From assembly GCA_003194525.1 (NCBI GenBank), contig NBIV01000077.1, positions 234,651 to 298,650 on the forward strand: a stretch of DNA of 64,000 bases, given 5' to 3'. Of this stretch, positions 22,501 to 33,941 are shown in pieces. The stretch is from Gracilariopsis chorda (lineage: Eukaryota > Rhodophyta > Florideophyceae > Gracilariales > Gracilariaceae). The position numbers and the translations under genes were made by a program. The notes under the pieces are model-generated. The model was not told the DNA's origin. It worked only from the letters and a program-made list of their open reading frames with translations, and did no database searches. Within the stretch, counting starts at the first letter, position 1, and the number at the start of each line of letters is the position of its first letter.

Positions 22501-23459
22501 GTTACGTGGTTTGATCTTTGTCATAGCCAATCTGCATTGAACAAAGTATCCTACTTTGCTCGTAAGGACAAAAACCACAATGAAAATAAAAATGAAAGAC
22601 ATTTCTGGTTAATTCTGATTCCAAAACGGAACAAGGGCTCTATTTTCGGCTACGAGTTGCCAAAGAAAGCACATAAAACTTTAATTGCGAATCCAGCAAA
22701 TTAGTTTATTTCTCTCCTTGAAGCGCTCAAAAGCCTTCTAAAAACGTTTTTGGAAGCGAAACAAATACCGTCTAGTAATATAAGCAAATTCAAAACAAAG
22801 CGGCAGTAAAAATCAATAAACCATGTTTGTCGACGAACAAAAAAAATACAAATTATCTACATATTTTAAGTTTATATGCACAAAAAGAGTTATTCAATTT
22901 ATGTGCTGTAGATTAGAAAGACAATTTATTGCAAAGTACTATTAATGTGAGCATTGCTAGCAATTTTTAAACGAGAACTTGATAACGAACTTCAAATATT
23001 AAGTGCAGTAAATTAACGATGGAAACAAATAAAGCTATTTTGCTAGTTAAAATCAATTGTTCAAAAATTGAAGTACTTGTGATGTAAAATTTCTGTCAAG
23101 ATGGTAACATCACGGTTCGGTGAACCTATTTTATGTAGCATATGTCATTGGAACAGCCAATCAGAGCCCGCTAGTCTCAGATAGCAAGATGCGCAGTAGA
23201 GCGGAAACCTCAAAAGAATTTGGGATTTCACAATCCACCAATCATATGCCATAAACCAAAAAACCTGAATTTTCTTTCAAACTGAATACCTTCTGATATC
23301 GTATAATGTATTTCCCACATTAAAAAAAAGCCCCCACGTGATTCATAAACATGCAGTGAAGCCAAGCACAGTCACAAATGGCTTCATCTTCATGCAATGA
23401 ACACATTCCAAAAATCCTCTTCTGCGCAGTTACAGGTAACAGAACGTACGTTCAGGCCA
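19569..23459. other. Long stretch without a recognised gene
   Basis: This is the 3' flank of the NOX-like gene followed by AT-rich DNA, richest from about 22,600 to 23,350. Only short frames occur. One on the minus strand at 21,809-22,072 begins with a signal-peptide-like stretch but has no other support. No repeat or RNA gene was recognised. Confidence 0.5.
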
Positions 23460-24310
23460 TCTTTTGCACTGATGTCTCTCCAATGAATCCTGAAGTACAA
23501 TGCCCTCAGAGAGGGATTCTTGGTACTTGGTTGATTTCCCGAATGTTTTGGTAGTGTAGTCATTGCAAGAACTACGACCATTAACAGTGAATTTGACACG
23601 TGGGACACGGAAGAGTCAATTGGCGGTTGGCCACAGTAGTGGGCATGAACCATCAAAGTGGAGTAATTTAGTTAATTCTATTTATTATTTTTACACCCAT
23701 TTCTGGGATGGTTAGTATTTAGTGGGCCGGCGGATTGCCGTCGCACCAGTAAACCTTCCCCAACAAGGCACCCTAACCTGGAGAATTGGCTCTAGACCTC
23801 ACCACCTTCCCGTGTTCTCCACTTCTCTTTGGAGGGAAGCACCCTCGCATGCGATAAGTCTAACCCCCTTGCCTAACTATAGGACCAGAGTATTCGGATT
23901 GTTATTCCAGTTTTCTTGGTGTTCGCTTTGTATAATGTTTATTTACCCGCACTGCCGTTAATCTTCGTCACTACACTCGTGACTCAGCTCCCCCTTATTT
24001 TTCCATTTATAGGGTGGCCTTCCCGCTACCCACAGCTCGTGTTCGCGCGTGCCACTAACGTGGAAACCTCACCTCTCTAGAGGACGACCACCCCCATACA
24101 CCACTCCTGCGGATACCCGATTCTTGCCTCAACCTCCCTGTGCAAGTCGCGACGGGTGGCCTCGGCCTTACAACCCGACATAGTCGTGCCACTCCTGGGA
24201 GGGCTCTACCCAACTGGGCTCACCTCTAACGAGGAAAGATCCCAAACGTCTTTCGGTGCGCTCCCGCTTCCGGGCATTGCACTACAAATCCAACGCTTAC
24301 TCTATTGTTC
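23460..24310 (+). repeat. Solo LTR of the Ty3/gypsy family
   Basis: This is the reverse-complement match to the LTR at 4,711-5,590, with several diverged stretches. It ends ...GCATTGCACTACA near 24,310 when read on the plus strand as the reverse of the first copy's gag-proximal end. No gypsy coding sequence adjoins it. It directly precedes the truncated copia element E1. Target duplications could not be identified, so the ends are approximate. Confidence 0.65.
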
Positions 24311-24404
24311 AAACGGTCATATGCAGATGACATATGTGCTCCCTCCATATTTTGAACCTTTTTCTCTCCGGTTTAAATCTTATTCACTCTAATGTATTCG
24401 TTAA

Positions 24405-25485
24405 ATGAAACTGTCGTGTATTCTACACCTTCAATCTCAACTATTGCTCATTAGGCGTATCACAATTGAACACGCTCCTCTGAGTGTGATTACAGACGTC
24501 GATGATGATCCTGGGCGTATGGTCCAAATTCTTGATGAAATGTATGCGTCTAGCGGGACAGTATCACGTATTAATGTACAGACCCACCTATTTGTAATTT
24601 CATATAGTCGTCAAAATATGTCAACCTATGTCGACTACTTTGCGTCCCTATTTTTGCAGCTGGACCGAATGGGAAGGATGCTGTCATTCTGGATTTACAC
24701 AAACTGCCAGTGCTGTTAGCATTTATTGACCCCAACTGCTCACTAGAGTCAACGGCTGCGGCACTTTGGACAAAGGACACCTCTGGATTTACTTGGGACT
24801 TTGTGGCAATAACCCTCATAGACGAATACAATGCTCGCCAAATTGATTCAGCTGGTTCTGCTCATAGTTGCAAACGCATTAAGAGCAAAAATAAGAGCAA
24901 TAGCCGTTCAAGTAGACAAACCGAATTTTCAAATGAGTACGACATTGATGGGGTTACATCAGATTCCAACTCAAACAATGAGTAAACCGGGGGTTTATGC
25001 CGATGCGAGCAAAAATAGTTATCATTGCAGCTTCTGTTAGAGAGATGGTCACACGCAGGACCAATGTCAAATGAATCCTGACAATCCATAAATCATTTGC
25101 TTAAAGTTATCTTGGAGAAACTCAAAACTAGTTCCAGTGACAAATCCAAGCATTCCGGAAGGTCATCACGAAAGGAATCTAAGATTGAGATCGCTGAAAT
25201 GTCTGCTGAAAAGTCTGCAGTGGTCCCTCCTGCGTGTAATTTCAAAGAAACGTACGCAGACAGTAGTGCCACATCCCACTTCTTCAGTTGTGCTTCTGCG
25301 TTTGTCCCGAACACATTGGTTGACATACAGCAGAAGACGATTAAGGTCGCTGACAACACTACCGTCTCCACTAAACAAAAACGAGATGTAATACTCCCTT
25401 TTTCGGAAGCTAGCCTAGGGTTGACAGGTATACTTTTAGTATAGGATCTTCGATAAAACTTGGTGTCTTTAGGTCGTATGTCCAA
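24405..25485 (+). pseudogene. E1 Gag, zinc knuckle and protease remnants
   Basis: Gag is recognised by V-D-D-D-P-G-R-M, Y-A-S-x-x-T-V-S-R-I and L-D-R-M-G-R, which recur in every copia copy in the window. A frame break occurs near 24,700, then L-E-S-T-A-A-A-L and T-W-D-F-V-A. The knuckle reads Y-H-C-S-F-C and then a TAG before R-D-G-H-T-Q-D-Q-C. The protease motif has an altered second residue (D-S-S-A instead of D-S-G-A). Several stops confirm loss of function. Confidence 0.8.
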
Positions 25486-25726
25486 TAAACGCCGTCACTC
25501 CTTTTTCTTTTCTGTGCGAATGAGGTTCGCGCTATACACGAAGATGGGTTAGAAATTGGATGTGGTCAACGAGACATGTCCTCTCGTTTCTACTCTCTGC
25601 TCATTCCAATCAAGCATAAGGACTTCGTGTGGCATAGGTGTGGAGTTAGTGCAGTTGTTCTTGGGATAAAAGCTCCCGCAGCTTGGAAGAGCGCGTGTCT
25701 TTCATCAGAATGTTGGAGGAGCGCAT

Positions 25727-26221
25727 GTGCGTGTTCAGAATTTGCACGCAGACAATGCCGAAGAGTACATTGCTTTCCAGAAACCACCCACGAATGGTCT
25801 GCAGGTAACGTTACTCTCACTTCCTTACACCCCAGAAAATAATGCCATTGCGGAACCCATCTATCGCACAATGGAAGAAGCTGCTATAGCTTTGCTGATT
25901 CAGGCACGCTGGCCAGCATGCCTATGGCCGTATGCATTGAAATATTTTATTTGTATTTGCGATAGATCTCCCATCTCTACCACAGGTTTGAATCTATACC
26001 CTTTGGTGGGTGGTGAGAAGCCGTCGTGGAAGTATGCTAAAGTGTTTGGATGCGGAGCATATATGTTGATAATGAACCCAGACACCAAGTTCGAATCTCG
26101 TGCACTTGAGCGAGTGGACTTGTACACTCTAGACCATGGTGTTTCCCAGGTTCTGATCACTGATGTCTGTGAGATTCTTCGAATTGAAGGGTCCTGGTCT
26201 GTCACTTTTGATGAACTGTGA
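25727..26221 (+). pseudogene. E1 integrase, C-terminal half of the core
   Basis: Starts at the second catalytic Asp block (N-L-H-A-D-N-A-E-E-Y-I-A) and continues through Y-T-P-E-N-N-A-I-A-E-P-I-Y-R, where the third acidic residue lies, to L-W-P-Y-A-L-K-Y and F-G-C-G-A-Y. The region with the HHCC finger and first Asp is deleted: the preceding sequence jumps straight from the end of the protease. Confidence 0.8.
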
Positions 26222-26303
26222 GATTCCTTGAATTGAGGGGTCGAGGTCTGTCACTTTTGATGAATCTACATTCCCTGGTGCACCATATCTCACAAAAATA
26301 TGG

Positions 26304-26567
26304 ATGATGAAACTGCATCACACATTGACTGTAGTAGGTCGTGGTACCAGAATTATGGCGGGATTTCTGATAAGCACTCAATTCATAATGTGTGCCGAGG
26401 TAGGGGTGGTCCAAGCGTTCATTCACCACACGAACCACTCCAGATCCAAAGACGTTGCAAGTGGAGACAATAATACGGACATACTCCCTAAGCCACTGAT
26501 CCATGGAACTGGAGCGATAATGATGAAAAGATACGGACTTAGCCTGGAACTCGAAGAGGAGTGTTGA
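26304..26567 (+). pseudogene. E1 pol C-terminal tail reading into the 3' LTR
   Basis: The last residues, G-D-N-N-T-D-I-L-P-K-P-L-I and then L-E-L-E-E-E-C-stop, match the end of RNase H in E5 and E7. The region between integrase and this tail lacks all RT motifs. The purine-rich codons for E-E-E form the polypurine tract, and TGT TGA is the start of the LTR. Confidence 0.75.
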
Positions 26568-27341
26568 TTTTGGCACATGGCCGAGTGCCTAGTAGCCTTA
26601 GGACATCATTGTAGACTAATTGGAAACAAAGTTGCATATAACGATGGGCACTTTTGAGCACCTCCTTTGCGAAAGCGCATATGCGCGTGTGCTTGGACTC
26701 AATTTGAAACGTGCTTATGATGGGCTAGTGCAATTGATCTTATGCATTCTATGCTTCACAAGTGGTATATATTGTATGGGGGGTAGGCACAGCATGAGCC
26801 ACTTTGCATAATGTGAGTGAACAACGTACGTGAGATTCTATGTGGGTACATTTGGTTTACAAGTACATGAAGTTGTTGTAGACGTGTGATTGCGTATGCC
26901 AGCACGTGTACAGTATGCAAAGGAATTAGGGTATCGATATGGATGTCGTGTCATTTATAGTTCTGCATTCTCATGGTCATGATGACGGAAGTAAGTCATT
27001 ATACACTGCTTTGACATGCTGGCACATTGTTTTCATGATCGTTTCACTTACCGTGCTTCGTTGGCATGTGCTGGAATAATTTTATTCGTGGTTGTAGTGA
27101 ACCATCACCAGTTTTTGCAACCCTTATTGTGTCATGTTTGAATATGAGTAGTAGTATTGGGTGTCCGCATTTAGTGGTTAGGGTTTTTCCTGTAGTTGTA
27201 GTGCAATCTAGTGGTGCTATATAAGTTGGAGATGTTGCAGCTCCAAGTAAACCAGCCCAAGCCTGACAATATTCACTCTTGATTTTAATTCTTTCTTTCT
27301 CTTTCATTTCTGTCAAAGCCCAACTTCACTTATCATCAACA
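26562..27341 (+). repeat. LTR type A, 3' LTR of E1
   Basis: Begins TGTTGATTTTGGCAC and ends ...CATCAACA. It contains the palindrome GCGCATATGCGC at 26,675-26,686 and a TATA box TATATAAG at 27,218-27,225. The conserved motif CCAAGTAAAC follows the TATA box. The next bases are E2 Gag on the other strand. Confidence 0.85.
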
Positions 27342-27344
27342 CAT

Positions 27345-28123
27345 TGTTTCAGTTGGAATATGAAATACTTTCATCAGTGTCGTATCCATTTGACGATATG
27401 GTGTGTCCTTCTGAACGTATATTGCCCTAAGTTTTGCACTTTATGCGTTTGCGACTGTGAGCAGAACCAGCTGAATCAATTGCGCGAGCATTTTATTTGT
27501 CTTTGAGGGTAGTCGCCACGTAGTGCCATGTCAATTCCGAGATGCCCTTTGTCCGAACTGCCGCAGCCGTTGACTCCAGTGAACAGTTGGGATCAATAGA
27601 GGCTAACAGCATTGGCGCCTTGTGGGATTCGGGAATGGCAGCATCCCTCCCCGTTCGGTCTAGCGGTGATAATAGGGACGGAAACTGGTCGACATAGTCC
27701 AACATATTCTGACCATTATACGACATTCGGAATAGCTGGGTCTGTACAGCAATACGTTACACTGTCCTGCTAGACGCATACCTCGCATCAAGAAGTTGTA
27801 TCATACGCCCAGTGTCATCATGGACATCTATAACCACACGCAGAAGGGCATCTCCATGTGCGCATATTATGATTGCGCATGCCTTTTCTCGTTTGGCATG
27901 TACACGGGAAGTGGTCTGCAGAGCGGTTGAGCCCGACGCTTGTGTCGCGGTAGCACTAAGATGACCCCTCCGAGCCTGACATTACGACATTCCAGACTCC
28001 TTTGATGCAATATGCAGCCTGTAGAAGATGTCGCCATATAGTATACTCCTCACCACGTTTACCATGGAAGCATGAGATTTTCACATCAGAATTGTTTTCG
28101 GACCCAACTTCGGAGTCAGACAT
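27345..28123 (-). pseudogene. E2 Gag fragment
   Basis: Starts M-S-D-S-E-V, the shared Gag start of this family, then F-H-G-K-R-G and W-R-H-L-L. The clearest block (27,726-27,493) reads M-S-Y-N-G-Q-N-M, L-L-A-S-I-D-P-N-C-S-L-E-S-T-A-A and L-T-W-H-Y-V-A-T-T-L. Stops are present. It ends at the E1 LTR before the zinc knuckle. Confidence 0.8.
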
Positions 28124-28871
28124 TGTTCTAGAAGGAGTTCAAATACCGAAGTAAATAACACCAATATAGCAGAGTGAGGGACTCTATGCCTTTAATCGAC
28201 GATCAGCCGGGATTAAGAATGGTTGATCGCGGTACAGCCGTTGAATTGTAGCTGATGTCAAACTAAGAAAGAAATACTGGAGTGGATATTTGTCGACAAT
28301 CAACAGCGCGGATGCCAGTGGAGACCATGTAAAAAAGTCTCAACGGTCGGTGGGACGGGTCCCGTATGCGAATCACAGGCTGAGCTCCGGTACTCTACGC
28401 CTGGCGTATTCACACGAGCAGCTGCGTAGCACACTCGGAAAAGAAAATAAGATATGAAAACTCGTAAAAACGGTCGCACTGACAGGAAAAACTACCTCTG
28501 CTACCCTAAGGGTTGAACCACTGGACCCTGGATTCCTTCCAGGTGCGACGTGAGATGTTCTTCGACCTGCACTACTCTGCGCACTTCAAGAGCAGGGTGC
28601 TTAATCCATACGAACCGTCGAAGGGAGGTTACTTACAAGCGCGATATACCTTCACCAGTTAGCCCCTGCTGGTCTCTTGTCGGACATTAGCTCGATCTTT
28701 GTGCGCTGAAATCAAAGAAACAGGGATCGGAGCAGGCGCAGGTCAGATTACCAGAGAGAAGTACCTGAACGATTTGCCTACTTTCACCTCTGCAAGTACG
28801 TCCCCACAATATGCACAACGCAATAACAAAAGAAAGTTAAATAAGGCCAACGTCTGCTATATTTTGACACT

Positions 28872-28885
28872 CTGGGCCCATAACC
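28872..28885 (-). other. Primer-binding site of E2 (initiator tRNA-Met anticodon arm)
   Basis: Reads GGTTATGGGCCCAG on the minus strand, directly after the LTR end ...CATCAACA. It is complementary to the anticodon stem-loop of eukaryotic initiator tRNA-Met. Confidence 0.85.
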
Positions 28886-29725
28886 TGTTGATGATAGATG
28901 ACGTTGGGTTTCGACAGAAATGAAAAGAAAGAAAGACCAAAAATAAGAGTTGTTGAAGATAGGTGAAGTTGGGCTTAATAAGAAATGAAAAAAAAGAAAG
29001 AAGTAAAATCAAGGGGGAAGGTTTTCATGCTTGGACTGGTTTACTTGGAGCTGCAACATCTGCAACTTATATAGCACCACCACAGTGCACTACAAGTACA
29101 AGGAAAACCCTAACCACTAAGTGCGGACACCCAATTTTACGAATCCTATTCAAGTATAACACAATAAGGGTTGTAAAAATTGGTGACAGTTCGCTACAAC
29201 CATGTATAACATTATTCCAGCACATGCCAACGAAACACAGTAAGTGGAACAACCATGACTACATTGTGGCTGCATGTAACAGCCCTGTATAATGACTTAC
29301 TTTTGTCATCATGACCATGGAAATGCGCAACTTCACATGACACTGCATCCATATCGATATCCTAAGTCCTTTGCATACCGTTCAAGAGCGTGCACACACA
29401 ATCACACGTCTGCATCAACGTGATGTACCCGTAAACCCGATGTAGCCATATAGAATCCCACGTACGTTGTCCACCCACGCTATGCCAGGTGGCCAATGCT
29501 GTGCCCACGACCTATACAATGTATATCACTTGGAAACCACGTATTACATAAGGGCAAATGCAGTAGCCAATCATAATGTTTCATGTTGGGTTCGAGCACA
29601 CGCGCATTTGTGCTTTTTCAGAAGTATGCTCACAGAGGCCTCTCGTTATATGCAACTTTGTTTCCAAGCAGTCTACCATGACGTTCTAGGGCTACCAGGC
29701 ACTCGAGCACGTGCCAACATCAACA
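28886..29725 (-). repeat. LTR type A, 5' LTR of E2
   Basis: On the minus strand it begins TGTTGATGTTGGCACG and ends ...ATCATCAACA, 840 bp, with TATATAAG at 29,066-29,073. The shared palindrome has decayed near 29,605. The outer border interrupts E3 RNase H. Confidence 0.9.
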
Positions 29726-29726
29726 G

Positions 29727-30359
29727 TTAACATAACACACATTTGGCTGCTCGATGGCAGTATGCAGTAAGAGCATTCTGGAAGCGCGCCAGTATAAGAA
29801 CAGGAGCCAATATGTCCAAACGCGTACGTAACGCCAAGTACAGCAGAGAATCGATCATTGGCTGATACAATTGAACTTCACAAGGTGATTTTTCGTCCTC
29901 CACGTAAAGTGAAATAAAGAACGATTCCACCATTTGGCTTGGTGCTGGTTTCGGATTCTGCAGTCCAAACCTGCGCAGTATCCCTTCGAGATATATGGGT
30001 TGTGCGAGTTTTAAACCACGCAGATGCCCATCAGAGTCCATCTTCCAGTTAAACTCAACACCAAGGAAGAGTCTGACACGATCCTCAACCCTCAGGTCAT
30101 ACAATGTTTTGGGCTCCTCTAACATTCGGGACCGTTCTTCAGCCCATGGCGTAAAGATGAGCAGGTCGTCCACGTATACCAGGATGTACGCATAGATGTT
30201 ACTGGTCAACTTTCGTTGGAACACGCATGGCGCACTAGGCAGTTCTTAAACTACTAAGCCTTTAATGTCAGTACTGAACTTGGTGTGCCACGCAAGGTGA
30301 TCCTGCTTGGGGCCATATACAGCCTTTACGAGTTTCTAATATCGTGATTTCAGCCCAGG
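29727..30359 (-). pseudogene. E3 reverse transcriptase, C-terminal part
   Basis: Begins at P-G-L-K-S-R-Y next to the 1,063-bp insert and runs through Y-A-Y-I-L-V-Y-V-D-D-L-L-I-F, the RT catalytic Y-V-D-D box. It then continues into L-F-L-G-V-E-F and Y-L-A-L-R-T-R-L-D-I, the start of the RNase H connection. It stops at the E2 LTR. Confidence 0.9.
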
Positions 30360-30364
30360 GATAC

Positions 30365-31427
30365 TGTCGGTCGCGAATGTTGCGGAATGTGCCAGACATT
30401 GCTGGAACACACGTGTAGAATGTTCCAGTAGTGTCTAGCACATTGCACGCATTGTTGGCCCAGCAAAGACTACAGTATTTTAGTGATGCTGGCGCAAATT
30501 GTCACTTTATTATTGGTTAGTGTGCAGCTCCAGTGGTCTCTAGAAGCCAATGGAGTAACCTAGACGCACACATGAGTAACTAGCAAGTAGAAATGCGTAT
30601 TTGGCTCGTTTGTAGTGCCTCTAAACACTATAAAAAGAGGTTCTGAGCTTCGGACTTCGGTCTGAACTCACCTCAACAATCGACCAACATCTAAGCCCCA
30701 CCCCCTATCTACCTTCAGCCACTTCAACTATCATCAACAACCAGTGAGGCGTTCGCCACTGGAGAAAGGGCTTCTATTGAGGCGTGTGCCGCTAGTTGTC
30801 CAATAGGGTGGGGAAGTACCGTTGCTAAGACCGGTTGAAGCGCCTTAGGCGTGGACGGGAGACGGGTAGTGTGTACCAAAGGTGTTTCTGTCGTCTGTGA
30901 GCCCCACCGGAGCTTTGCTCGGATAACGGTGTCGGTCGAAAGACCTGGGGATTTCCGGACGGAAGTACTTGACGGGAAGCTATCCGCAGGCGACGTGCCG
31001 TGCAACCTTTCCTGCAAAAAGCCAGCTTGGGTATAGAGTGAAAGCATATCCCGCTGTTAGTAGCTCTCCTCGGGAAGCCCTGTAAGGATTGTATGCGCCT
31101 GCTTCTGGTTAGTGCGGAGGTAGGTAGGCTGCAGAATCCACTTCACATCCGGAGTGTCTGACCGGAAGCCGAGGGTCTGACCCTTAGTGATCTTTGACAT
31201 AATTCTTGGGTTGCGCGCCGTTTCAACAAAGAAGTTTAGAAGTTTTATTTGGGGATTGAGCCTCTTGCTCTCCCTAGTGTTGTTTTATTTCATCGAGTGG
31301 GTTTAGTTCTTTTGATCCCACTGTTTTCAACTTGTTTTGGGGCTTTTAGCTACGAAGAGCACCCTTTTGGCTTTTATTATTACAACTTTTTGGCCCCCTG
31401 CGTCACCATCTCGTGATGAGGCCCACA
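30365..31427 (+). mobile_element. Compact non-coding LTR insert inside E3 RT, TSD GATAC
   Basis: The insert begins TGTCGGTCGCG, ends GAGGCCCACA and is flanked by GATAC at 30,360-30,364 and 31,428-31,432; removing it rejoins the RT sequence of E3. The first 375 bp look like an LTR: TATAAAAA at 30,629-30,636 and an end CATCAACA at about 30,739. The next 450 bp resemble the leader of element F, including the block around 30,900-30,945 (compare 62,118-62,160) and the paired hairpins at 31,148-31,184. No coding frame, no tRNA-Met primer site and no second LTR are seen. It may be a minimal element moved in trans, or a solo LTR of unusual composition. Confidence 0.75.
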
Positions 31428-32300
31428 GATACCACGTGGACACATTACCCAAACTTCCTCCTTCATGTCACCATTCAGAAACGTGGTCTTAATGTCAACC
31501 TTTTGTGATATACATTTGCATGCATAGCATAATGTACAGGGACATGCAAACCAAGTTCAAAGACACAACTGCATAGGTCTCCATACACTCCTGAACATAT
31601 GTCTGGTGGTTTCTTCCTGCTACGATACGAGCTCGGAATCGGTCAACTGCAGCATATGCATCACGTTTCACCTTAAGATAGACATGTGTAGGTAGCGGCT
31701 GTGACTTGGGGGAGTCATCCGCAACCCAAGTAACTTTTTCATTTAATGATGCGAACTCTTCATCAATAGCGCTTTCCCATTGGTCTCATCCTGATCCAGC
31801 TGAGGAAAATGCCTCCTGAAGTTTTGGGTCGTCACTGGTGGTCACCTCGACTTGAGAAGTCGCAGCACCAGCCATATGCTACCAACGTTGTGGTGCACGC
31901 CGAGTCGACGAGGGTACCTGGAGCATAGTCCAGGCTGAACATTCGACTGTCCAAGATCACTAGAATCATTTTCGCTGTCCTCACCATGACCAGTGTCACT
32001 AGCAGCAGGGTCTAAGACTGGAATTTCTACGTCATTCACAGTTTCTGTGGGATGATCCAGTGGACCTGTTGCAAATATTTCTGGGACAGACCGACGTTCT
32101 TAGACACCATCAAGTGAGAACTCATCTGAGCTTTCACTACAGCTGTCGTACCCAGCGCTACTATAGTCAATGCCTGATGCACTTTCGTCATCCATTTACT
32201 TTGTGAGATATGGTGCCCAAGGGAATGTGGATGCATCAGAAGTGACATGCCGGGACCTCACAATGCGAGGAATGTCACAGTCATCAGTGATCAGAACCTC
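31428..32300 (-). pseudogene. E3 integrase-RT linker and RT N-terminal part
   Basis: Frames on the minus strand read an acidic Ser-rich linker (about 32,250-31,850) and then the RT start: W-E-S-A-I-D-E-E-F, V-D-R-F-R-A-R-I-V-A-G and W-V-M-C-P-R-G. Stops interrupt it. It breaks at the GATAC duplication. Confidence 0.75.
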
Positions 32301-32312
32301 GTAAACACCATG

Positions 32313-32720
32313 CTATAGAGATTGCAAGTACACTCCCTCAAGTGCCGGAGCCTGTAACTTAGTGTCTGGGTTCATTTTCAGTACATACGCTGCGCATCCA
32401 AAGATTCTAGCGTACTTCAACGACGGCTTACTACCAGTCACTAATAGGTATAGGCTCAAGCCAGTAGTAGAGTACGAAACTCTATTGAGATCATGTATAA
32501 AATATTTTAATGCATACGGCCATAAGCATTCTGGTAAATTGGCTTGAATCAGCAAAGCTTGAGGCACTTCTTCCATAGTGCGATTGATGCGCTCGGCAAT
32601 GGCGTTATGTCCTGGGGTATAATGAGATGAGAAAGACGTTCCCTGCGGATCATTTGCAGGGTTTTCTTGTAGTGCAATGTACTCTTCTGCATTGTCAGAG
32701 TGCAAAATCTGAACAAGCAC
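32313..32720 (-). pseudogene. E3 integrase core, second half
   Basis: Contains L-H-S-D-N-A-E-E-Y-I-A (second Asp) and Y-T-P-G-H-N-A-I-A-E-R-I-N-R (catalytic Glu), then L-W-P-Y-A-L-K-Y and F-G-C-A-A-Y. It is frameshifted relative to the preceding frame. Confidence 0.9.
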
Positions 32721-32783
32721 ATGTGCTTTTCGAAGCTGCTGGAGCTTCTACCTTATCACGACAAATACATCACCAATCTCAGA

Positions 32784-33818
32784 TCAATGCAACATGAAGC
32801 CAAGCAGAGCATACCGGGACCGATCATCAATGAACGCAAACGCATATTTAAAACGATCAGGAAAAGATGGGAGCAAAGAACCAAGGATGTCGGAGTGCAC
32901 AATTTGTGCAACCTCTTCTGCTCGTTTAAACTTTCCCAAAAACTGAAATTTCTGCGCCTTGCCCAGTCGACATGGCCGACATACCTCCCCCATCTGCTTT
33001 AGCTTTGGGACTCCATCGAAGTGCTCGTGTACCTTTTGAAGGTCTCCTGGGCTCATATGTGCGAGTCGGCGGTGCCACAGCCTTTTGAAATCTAAGTCTT
33101 TGGCAGATAGGAGCGTTGTGTGATCGTTATGGTCGATTGGACGTGGCAGCATGTACAACCTAGTGCTCATGTCTCGTTGACAACATCCAATTTCAAATCC
33201 TTCTCCGTGTTTAAGGCGAACCTCACTTGCACCGAACATGGATTGAATGCCTTTATCGGCCATACGGTCAACAGACACGAAGTTGTGTCCAAGACCAGGT
33301 ACGAGGAGTATTTCTGTCAATCGCAGCACAGCCTCGAAGAAGGGCAGTAAAACATCTCCTTGCTGAGTGGCGGTGACCGTGGCGTTGTCAGCAAGCTCAA
33401 TAGACCTCTGAGATACATCCACCAATGTGTTGGGCACAAACGCAAATGTGGAACAAAAGAAATGGAAGATGGCTCCGCTGTCCGCATATGTTTTCAATTC
33501 ATTAGACGCAGATAAGAGCACCGTAGACTTCTCGACACCCATTCTGGGGATCTCAATCTTGGATTCTCTTCTTGGGGCTTTCCCAGAGGGTTTGGAATTG
33601 TGAGCAGAACTAGCTTTGAGTTGGTCCAAGATGACTTTCGGTAAACGTATGTCCAGATTGTCAGGGTTCATGTGGCATTGGTCCTGTGTATGACCGTCGT
33701 GGTGACAGAAGGTGCAATGATAACCATTCCTACTGGCAACAGCATAAGTACGCCCATTGGACTCGAACTTGGAGCTGGAATCTGATGCGTTACCATCATT
33801 TTTGTCCCCATTTGACAT
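32784..33818 (-). pseudogene. E3 zinc knuckle, protease, integrase N-terminus
   Basis: A 344-residue frame. An intact CCHC knuckle, Y-H-C-T-F-C-H-H-D-G-H-T-Q-D-Q-C, lies at residues about 33-48. The protease has Y-A-D-S-G-A at about 110-115 and L-T-E-I-L-L-V-P-G-L-G-H-N. The GAG-pre-integrase region has L-W-H-R-R-L-A-H and C-R-P-C (HHCC finger). The first catalytic Asp is in H-S-D-I-L-G. This is the longest unbroken part of E3. Confidence 0.9.
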
Positions 33819-33941
33819 TTTAATGCGTCCAAGTTGACGGCCGTTGCCCTTATCTCGGTTCTTTTTGAGGTTTCGACAACGACTGGAACTGACCGAACCA
33901 AGTTAACGATCTTTGTACTCGTCAATCAAAGTAGTTGCCAA

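Larger units (their letters stand above)
24400..27341 (+). mobile_element. Copia element E1: 5'-truncated, lacks RT
   Basis: A plus-strand Ty1/copia remnant. In order it has partial Gag (from about 24,440), a zinc knuckle near 25,020-25,080, protease (D-S-S-A-T-S-H-F), a piece of integrase (25,727-26,221), a short C-terminal pol tail ending L-E-L-E-E-E-C (stop at 26,565-26,567) and a type A 3' LTR. The 5' LTR, leader and Gag start are missing. Two internal deletions are evident: the integrase N-terminus with the first catalytic Asp, and the whole reverse transcriptase. The first of these is shared with E8, so the two belong to one non-autonomous subfamily. Its 3' LTR end abuts the broken Gag of E2, so E1 appears to have inserted into E2. 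Confidence 0.85.
27342..29725 (-). mobile_element. Copia element E2: 5' LTR, leader and part of Gag
   Basis: A minus-strand element with a type A 5' LTR (29,725-28,886), primer-binding site (28,885-28,872), a leader of about 750 nt with the paired-hairpin domain near 28,500-28,550, and Gag from the ATG at 28,123. It is cut at 27,342 by the end of E1, so pol and 3' LTR are not in the window. Its LTR breaks the RNase H region of E3, so E2 is younger than E3 and older than E1 in the nesting. Confidence 0.85.
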
